DNA of 64,000 nucleotides, taken from positions 507,339 to 571,338 of the forward strand of contig NW_023503293.1 of the NCBI RefSeq assembly GCF_014529535.1, written 5' to 3'. Position numbers and translations under genes: made by a program. Positions 57,989-64,000 of the stretch are shown piece after piece (within the stretch, counting starts at the first letter, position 1; each line of letters opens with the position of its first letter). The DNA comes from Bradysia coprophila. Lineage: Eukaryota > Arthropoda > Insecta > Diptera > Sciaridae. Below the pieces are notes generated by a model that was not told where the DNA came from, ran no database searches, and worked only from the letters and a program-made list of their open reading frames with translations.

Positions 57989-58573
57989 GACAGGATTTTC
58001 CGTTGTTGTTTTCCCGTCGTTACCAATACAAAAACTATTGAGAAGTTCAGACAGTCAATGGATCTGACCCATCCAATAGGTAGGACCTAGTTATTCCAGT
58101 CTGTACAAGGACGATTCAACTTGCTTCTGACAAAACACCCAATTTGTTGGCACAGTTTCAACTGAGATTCATGCTGCTTTTGTCGAAACACTCAATGTTA
58201 TTTCAGTTTGAAGAAAGAAGATTCAAGTTGTTCTGACGACAGCGTGTGCAAAGAAAAATGAACTGTTGCAAGACTGTATGGGTGCCTCTGCACCCCTGTG
58301 CGAAAAGTGTATTTCAGACATTTTAGTGTAATTGGTACGGAGCAACTGTAAATAGATAACAAGATAAGAAAAACCCGAGCTGAAATTTCATTGAAAATTG
58401 CTTGTGAAATTACAACATCAGTCACCTATACATCATGTGTGAAAATTCAAATGACATGCAAATGACCATATGTGTGTAAATTACCAAAAATATCAGACAC
58501 ACACATTTCGTCTCAGCAACTAGTTCATCAAATTAGGCGGATTTCATCGGTTTATCGTCAAACTCACATCGAA

Positions 58574-59260
58574 ATGTATACTTCGTGCATCATATTTATT
58601 GCTGCTGTCTCAACGGTAACCGCTCTTTCATTTGACTGTCGATTCGTCGAAGTAATGTGGATGGGAATCGGAATGAACTACCAGTGCCAAACGAAACCAT
58701 TCAACGTCGAGTCAACAGAATATTTAACGAACGCAACCGGTATCCACATGGAAAATAAAACTAACGACGACGTAGTTGCCATTCACATTTCCAACTGCAC
58801 GGATCTCACTTACATTCCTAAAGGACTCTTACACATTTTTCCAAATCTAATTGGAATTTATTTGTAGGGTTGTGGTATAGCAGCACTCAGCGGAACAGAG
58901 TTAGTGGAATATCCAACATTAAAGTTGTTTGCTTTGGAATTGAGTCCGCTGGATTACGTTCCAGGTAACTTTTTCGCACAAAATCCGGACGTATTTTTCG
59001 TGAGCTTTAATGACAATGACATTAAGTCGACTGGCCGGAATTTGTTGAGTAATTTGGACAAGTTGTCGGAGATTTATTTCGAGAATAATACTTGCATCGA
59101 TGCCAAAGCAACGACAATGCAAATGGTTACTGAATTCAAACAAAAATTAAATCAAAAGTGTTCACTTGCCAGTGAAATGTTCAATTCAGTAACATTGCAA
59201 ATCTTGCTACTAAGTGTTCTGGCTTATCTTGGACATTACTCTTGCATCAATAAGTTGTAA
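58574..59260 (+). pseudogene. Secreted leucine-rich repeat protein with in-frame TAG
   Basis: A single-exon frame of 229 codons whose 98th codon is TAG (58865-58867); the frame is otherwise uninterrupted to TAA at 59258. It opens with a signal peptide (MYTSCIIFIAAVSTVTALS) and a cysteine-containing cap (FDCRF, NYQCQTKPF). LRR-like blocks follow: HISNCTDLTYIPKGLLHIFP, GCGIAALSGTELVEYPTLKL, YVPGNFFAQNPDVFFVSFND and NLLSNLDKLSEIYFENNTC. It ends in a second Cys and a hydrophobic tail (TLQILLLSVLAYLGH) suggesting GPI anchorage or a membrane helix. The stop sits where an LRR consensus would have a polar residue (IYL-stop-GCGI), one base from CAG. It may be a recent pseudogene, a readthrough gene or an assembly error. 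TTTATTTGTAG also resembles a splice acceptor, but I found no matching donor. Confidence 0.65.
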
Positions 59261-60342
59261 ATTGTACGAAGAGATAGTATTGATAGACCGGTTAGATTTT
59301 TAGATTAAATTGTGTGGACGTACGAACTTAAAATTTTACTGATATCGTCCAATGAAATGATGTGGTTGGTGTTTTATTTACTTGACAAGACATTTGATTC
59401 ATTTAGCTACGGAACGGCAATGGAAGATTTTCAAAAATTTTACCTCGTTTTCATCTTGTAACATGTAAAGTGTACGTATCTGTTACAGACGGTCGACTTT
59501 AGACACTTTCGTACGTAGCCTAAATATTGAGTGAAATTAGTCGTCTGAGACTGATACGTAAACGACTGCATCGCCATATAAAAGACACCAGTAAAAGTTT
59601 CGCTGTGTAACCTTTCACTTCACATACATTCATCTGTTATCGGTAACGACGACAAAAATAATGGCAAGCTCTGCGTGATATGGCCATTTATATAGCAAAG
59701 TGCATGTTTAAAAAAATTGAAGTACAAGATTTGAAATCAACAGATTAAAAATACTTCGATCGATGGAACTAATAGGCCTGATTATAATACTGGTAATATG
59801 CTTGCCGCGCCATCTGTAACAGGTTAAGAAGAGCCAAATAAAATGTTTGATATCCTCTGTTGTCCTGTTCTATTATGCATGAGCAGAAATATGTTAAAAC
59901 ATGAAATTGATTTATGGATTTCTTAACCATTTTCCTACTTCAAATCTGAGCTAGTTCTACTTGAACTCTTGTTCTCCATTGAATCTGTTAAAAGCTCTAG
60001 TGTTTCAATCATTTACCTCTCAATTTTATGAATTTTATGGTCTGGAAACGATTCAGAAGATACTGTGCTAATCTTAGTTCAATACTCACCGTTGTCTCAC
60101 GGTTCACCTCAGCTACGATAAAGTTTAATGGAAATGAACTTAAAATGTGGTTGGTGATCTCAATAGAGTGACCTTTCAGCAGGGCCGTACCTACTAAGGG
60201 ACTAAGGGACGTAGCTACTAAATTCTATATAGAATTTTTTTTTCTGGTCTTGAACCCTGAAGTTCGTGTCTAGCGACGGCCATGCCTTCAGAAAAACAGG
60301 TATCCGTAGTTGTCGGTGTGATCATTTCCCAAAGAACTTTTG
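59261..60342. other. Spacer with a TATA-like promoter remnant
   Basis: CATATAAAAG at about 59575 is followed about 75 bp later by an ATG whose frame stops after five codons. The segment TGTTATCGGTAACGACGAC at about 59636 resembles the leader of the frame at 61040 (TGTCATCGATAACGACGAA). No intact gene seen. Confidence 0.3.
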
Positions 60343-60684
60343 GCCAGAGTAAAGTTAACCAGGCAGGAGCGCTCATTTGACTTGGGACCTGAATAATCTA
60401 GTAGCCCCATATTTTTTGCTAATAAAATTTTTCAATTTATGTCAGTGTTCATTTGAGTTCATTTTCATCTCGTGTATTAGGTCCCTTAAGTGTCCATTCC
60501 ACTCAACAAAAATTACTCTGTGAGAGAGCCGTGAGAGAGGAAGCTGTCAAATAAACAAAGAAAAAACTGAAAAAAATCATTTTTGTCTCTCACACGGAGT
60601 ACTTTTTTGGTAAGAGGAAACTAAGCATTATTTGACGTTTCGAAAATGAACCGCTACTGCCTGGTTTATTTTACTCTGCCGTGG
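60343..60684. mobile_element. MITE, CCACGGCAGAG family (copy 2, with nested palindrome)
   Basis: GGCCAGAGTAAAGTTAACCA and GGCAGGAGCGCT at the left are mirrored by CTACTGCCTGGTTTATTTTA and CTCTGCCGTGG at the right. It exceeds copy 1 by about 130 bp. The excess is another palindrome (ATTACTCTGTGAGAGAG with CTCTCACACGGAGTACTT) inserted near 60495-60625. Confidence 0.75.
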
Positions 60685-61039
60685 TTCAGCGTTACCTATG
60701 TGAGAAACAGATCAATTGTACGGACCGCGGAGGAAACTAGTCCACAAAATGTTATTGGACCACAGACCCCAAAAAAACCACTTATCAAAACTGGTCCGGA
60801 ACAACTTCAGATCTTCAAAACAGAAAATTTGCGAGTTGCGGTACATTGGACCATTCTCATCTTTGCAAAAAAAGGGTTCATTGTCGCTGTTTATGAAGAG
60901 TAAGTATAATGTTCTCAAAAAATCATAAAGGCCCGTTAAAACGTTTTACATCCACTGCTGTCACGTTCTAAACGTAACTCATAACTGTCATCGATAACGA
61001 CGAAGAAAGTTAGCAATAAAATCTAGCACGCGTTCTCTT

Positions 61040-61504
61040 ATGTGTTTAACAGATTATGTTAAAAATGATGAAGTAAAAGATTCAAAATTCACTTTTACAC
61101 TGGATTGCCAATTGATTTGTGGATGTCCTCTTAATATTCAGGGAATTCGGGAAATACATTTCGTAAAGCTAGAACCGGTTTCTTTCTCTAACTTTGCGCC
61201 ACTTGCCATTTTAAATGAGTACAATTACAGCTATAGGTGCAAATTGAAGTCGTGTTCTCCATTCACACATTGGTCTAGGGTCACATTTACGGTGACTTGG
61301 TACGCCACTAGTTCAACACTCAATGAGTATTACTCATCATTGACTTGCATTGGAATAAACAGATTAAATTTAGCCAATGCTGAATACCACGAAAATATAC
61401 TTTTTATTTGTCGATTAGCTGGCACATTAAGTTTACTAATTAACAACATGAAACTGGATTCCCCCTGTGTACTGCCATCATTTAACATCTTCACTCTCTC
61501 TTAA
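61040..61504 (+). CDS. Hypothetical protein, possibly a decayed LRR relative
   Basis: ATG-initiated frame of 154 codons, rich in Cys, Ser, Leu and Asn. No family recognised. LDCQLICGC and YSYRCKLKSC faintly recall the cysteine cap of the LRR gene at 58574. LTCIGINRLNLANAEY and LAGTLSLLINNMKL have LRR-like spacing. Beyond the stop another frame reads GLLQLNANNLENL, so a frameshifted LRR gene is possible. There is no clear signal peptide at its start. Confidence 0.35.
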   Translation: MCLTDYVKNDEVKDSKFTFTLDCQLICGCPLNIQGIREIHFVKLEPVSFSNFAPLAILNEYNYSYRCKLKSCSPFTHWSRVTFTVTWYATSSTLNEYYSSLTCIGINRLNLANAEYHENILFICRLAGTLSLLINNMKLDSPCVLPSFNIFTLS

Positions 61505-61648
61505 TATCAAAAATATTTAACTATCTACATAATCGTAATACGACAGCATGTACCAAGAAGGAATTGCTTCACAAAACGAATGGATTACTTCAATTAAATG
61601 CCAACAATTTAGAAAATTTGTAAAATCAGATCAACAGTCACTTAAAAC

Positions 61649-62155
61649 CTAAGCGAATCCCATCCACTCATCCAAATACTTGACGAAACCTTTCGCATTC
61701 CCTTTCGGGTACGGTTTCAATTCGGTGACATCCATTCCGTCCAATGTTGTTGCCAGAGTTTGTGGAACGCAGTAGAACAAGTAGCCATCGCTGGACAATT
61801 TTTGCGCTAATTCCAATTGATGATTGTCCATTAATTTCTCGTTGACCACAACGATAAGTGGTTTTCCAGCATTCAGCACTTCGATACAACTACCAGCACC
61901 CGCATGACTTATCACCAAATCGGCTGATTTCACATCCGGCAATATTGTTGGCTTCAAGGCGTAAACCTCAATTTCGAATTCCTTAGACAATAGCTGAACT
62001 GCTTGATCATCAATTTTTCCCTGGCCAATTTGCATGGTGATTTTCTTGCATTTGAATTTGTGAAATGATTGGATGATCTCTTCAGTTAATATCGTTTGGA
62101 TTAGAGCATCGAATTGGGTTGTACCGACGGTAATGAATATATTTTCAAATATCAT
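61649..62155 (-). CDS. Alg13: ALG13, UDP-GlcNAc transferase catalytic subunit
   Basis: ALG13 pairs with membrane-bound ALG14 on the cytosolic face of the ER. Together they add the second GlcNAc to dolichol-PP-GlcNAc in N-glycan precursor synthesis. This intronless gene encodes 168 residues, the length of the compact glycosyltransferase form (no OTU/Tudor extension as in the long vertebrate isoform). Landmarks: FITVGTTQFDALI at the N-terminus; the nucleotide-binding GT-B signature ADLVISHAGAGSCIEVLNAG, KPLIVVVNEKLMDNHQLELA and GYLFYCVPQTL; and the C-terminal region LKPYPKGNAKGFVKYLDEWM, which binds ALG14. The start ATG is the only one compatible with the family N-terminus. Confidence 0.96.
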   Translation of the reverse strand: MIFENIFITVGTTQFDALIQTILTEEIIQSFHKFKCKKITMQIGQGKIDDQAVQLLSKEFEIEVYALKPTILPDVKSADLVISHAGAGSCIEVLNAGKPLIVVVNEKLMDNHQLELAQKLSSDGYLFYCVPQTLATTLDGMDVTELKPYPKGNAKGFVKYLDEWMGFA

Positions 62156-62609
62156 TTTGCGGTGGAATGCGAAAGTTTAAAGCGTAGTTTTTGAGTTTCT
62201 TTTGTAAATAAACACCAAGGCACACAAACGACCATTTGACATAAATATATTTTTCCCATACTTGACATTTATATGTCAAAGTTTAAGAAAAAAAAAATCA
62301 ACTGGGAACATTGCCTGTAGAAATGTAGGTGCATTGTAGTACCAAATTTGAATATTTTTTAAAAATTATAAAAATTCCATCAAAGTCTTTCAGTGAAAAA
62401 TCAAACAGTCTAAGGTGCAGAGGTCATGAATAATAAAGACGTTCAAGACAAATGACATTCATTGAGTTTAATGTTCGTGACGTAACTCTTAAAGACATAT
62501 AAAAATTGTAACTTGTTGAGATTTCCTAATCCTAGTACATATGTACGTTACCCTAGTATGGTACGGAACCGTACTGTTACTGTTGTTTCTACTAAGGAAC
62601 TTATATCCC

Positions 62610-62679
62610 AATTCACGCCGTAAGTGCGGTCGAAATTCAAAATGGAAAGTGCGGAGGTCTTTCTAACGTAGCGTCATTT
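62610..62679 (-). repeat. 70-bp dispersed repeat, copy B
   Basis: Reverse-complement twin of 7961-8030, with about five mismatches and no gap. It abuts the foldback that starts at about 62697. Confidence 0.75.
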
Positions 62680-62696
62680 TCATACAAGGAAGCGTT

Positions 62697-63643
62697 GAAT
62701 AGTATTTTGCATAACAAGGGGCCCCGAGTGATGCATACTATTTTTTATGCCAAATACTGCGGAAGATTTGTATTTTCGGTCCGAAACAAAACATAATTTT
62801 AATTAAACTGTTGAGTTATCAACAAAATTTGCTGTAGAAACACCAAAATGCCGAAAAGCGCGGGTATAAAAATAAAAACAATTTAACAAATGAAATTACT
62901 GTAAACATACATTCACTTGCTCACAAAACATTTGGCTATCGTCAACACAACACTACACTCAATGCGTACTTTCAATCAAGTGAACATGTGTTTTCGAGAC
63001 ATATGAGGACCGAAAGTAAAATTATGACAGTGACATTTACTTTCGGCCCGCAAATACGCAAGCCCACGGGCGAAAGTAAAATGATGACAGTGACATTTAC
63101 TTTCGGCCCAAGGCCTGAATTAAAAATTAAATATTTTTTATGCCAAATACTGCGAAAGTTTGTATTTTCGGTCCTCAAATGGTGACCGAAATTAAAAAAA
63201 TTCAGGCCTTGGGCCGAAAGTAAATGTCACTGTCATCATTTTACTTTCGGTCCTCATATGTCACGAAAGCACATGTTCACTTGATTGAAAGTACGCATTG
63301 AGTGTAGTGTTGTGTTGACGATAACCAAATGTTTTATTAGCAAGTGAATGTGTGTTTAATGTAATTTTATCTGTTAAATCATTTTTATTTTTATACCAGG
63401 AGGGTTGCCGCCCCCTGGACCCCCGCGCTTTTCGTCATTTTACAGTTTTTACATCAAATTTTGTTGAGAACTCAACAGTTTCATTAAATTTATGTTTTGT
63501 TTCGGACCAAAAATACAAATCTTCCGCAGTATTTGGCATAAAAAATATTTAATTTTTAATTCAGGCTTGCCTGCGGCGCGGGCTGCAAACTTCACACGTT
63601 TGAATTTTTTTACTTTCGCCCCTTGTTATGCAAAATACTATTC
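62697..63643. mobile_element. 947-bp nested foldback
   Basis: GAATAGTATTTTGCATAACA at the left is mirrored at 63619-63643. Moving inward, ATGCCAAATACTGCGGAAGA, CGGTCCGAAACAAAACATAA and CGCGGGTATAAAAATAAAAA-like segments pair with the right half. An inner palindrome (about 62939-63316) pairs GCGTACTTTCAATCAAGTGA and repeats ACAGTGACATTTACTTTCGG. The right half has extra GC-rich sequence (GCCGCCCCCTGGACCCCCGC). Downstream of ALG13's 5' end. No coding capacity. Confidence 0.75.
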
Positions 63644-63775
63644 TGTTTTGTATCTGTTTTGGACGATTGATTTTAGGCACTTTCGCATGTAGCCCTCATG
63701 GCTTTATTCCGCGCGCTTTCTGAGAACGTAACTTACGTTACACATTCATATATTCTTTCCGCATAAACGTTCTTT

Positions 63776-63850
63776 ATTGACAAAACGTTGTATTGCTTTG
63801 AATGACCAAAATTGTTGAAAAAATTTCTTTTATTCAACGAACGTTCTCTC
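63776..63850 (+). repeat. Arm related to the 277-bp palindrome
   Basis: TGACAAAACGTTGTATTGCT and CAAAATTGTTGAAAAAATTT then CTTTTATTCAACGAA match the left arm of 15986-16262. The partner arm is absent or lies beyond the window. Confidence 0.65.
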
Positions 63851-64000
63851 TGTTTGCTTAAGAGGAATCTACACATGGCTGAATTGTTGCCTACATTGGG
63901 TGGCAAAATTATTATTATTTTGACGATAATTTTGGACTCGCATCCTTTTCGGAAAAAGTACGACCATCGTTTGGTGTTAATATCTGTTACCTTTCAGTAA

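Noticed and set aside
60646-60903. 85-codon frame beginning MNRYCLVYFTLPW
   Set aside because: Its start lies inside the right terminal repeat of a MITE and the rest shows no similarity or splice signal.
1-64000. tRNA and rRNA genes
   Set aside because: I looked for B-box-like GGTTCGA-type motifs with a matching A box and acceptor stem and found none that folds convincingly; a tRNAscan-SE run would settle it.

Overview
The window is nuclear DNA from an insect, most likely a fly of the order Diptera. It has compact spliced genes with many introns of about 45-90 nt and GT..AG junctions. The genes have close fly and metazoan relatives, and the AT-rich spacers are packed with palindromic transposon-like repeats. 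The V-ATPase cassette-exon arrangement matches what I know of Drosophila Vha100-1, and an odorant-binding protein gene is present. The lineage within Diptera is inference; a nematoceran such as a fungus gnat would fit.

Genes in order are: Tmem237-like ciliary transition-zone membrane protein (700-2450, -); Mediator subunit MED18 (5577-6377, -); BolA-like mitochondrial protein (8511-9390, +); ash2, a subunit of the MLL/Set1 H3K4 methyltransferase complexes (9546-15158, -); cytosolic seryl-tRNA synthetase (16971-18704, +); SDA1/SDAD1 ribosome-biogenesis protein (18839-21246, -); an odorant-binding protein (26545-27924, -); a doubtful small secreted peptide (about 29 kb, -); V-ATPase subunit a (37028-56298, +); a secreted leucine-rich protein gene with an in-frame stop (58574-59260, +); an unrecognised 154-codon reading frame (61040-61504, +); and ALG13 (61649-62155, -). 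I rebuilt every multi-exon gene by hand from reading frame, splice sites and phase. All exon phases close for the confident genes.

BolA1 and ash2, and SerRS and SDAD1, are tail-to-tail pairs with about 150 and 130 bp between stop codons. The genes are unrelated housekeeping functions (transcription, translation, ribosome assembly, iron-sulphur cluster maturation, glycosylation, proton pumping), so their proximity carries no operon-like meaning.

The spacers and large introns hold many inverted-repeat elements. The most striking is a 4.2 kb foldback (39700-43921) inside the roughly 10 kb third intron of the V-ATPase gene. Each of its arms was later hit by a different element. The opposite arm preserves the empty site, so the target-site duplications can be read directly. 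Two other elements have exact 8-bp duplications and hAT-like ends (23640-25472 and 57704-57988). Several palindrome families recur, and a 109-bp tandem array lies at 22.4-23.0 kb. Two small secreted-protein reading frames carry in-frame stop codons.
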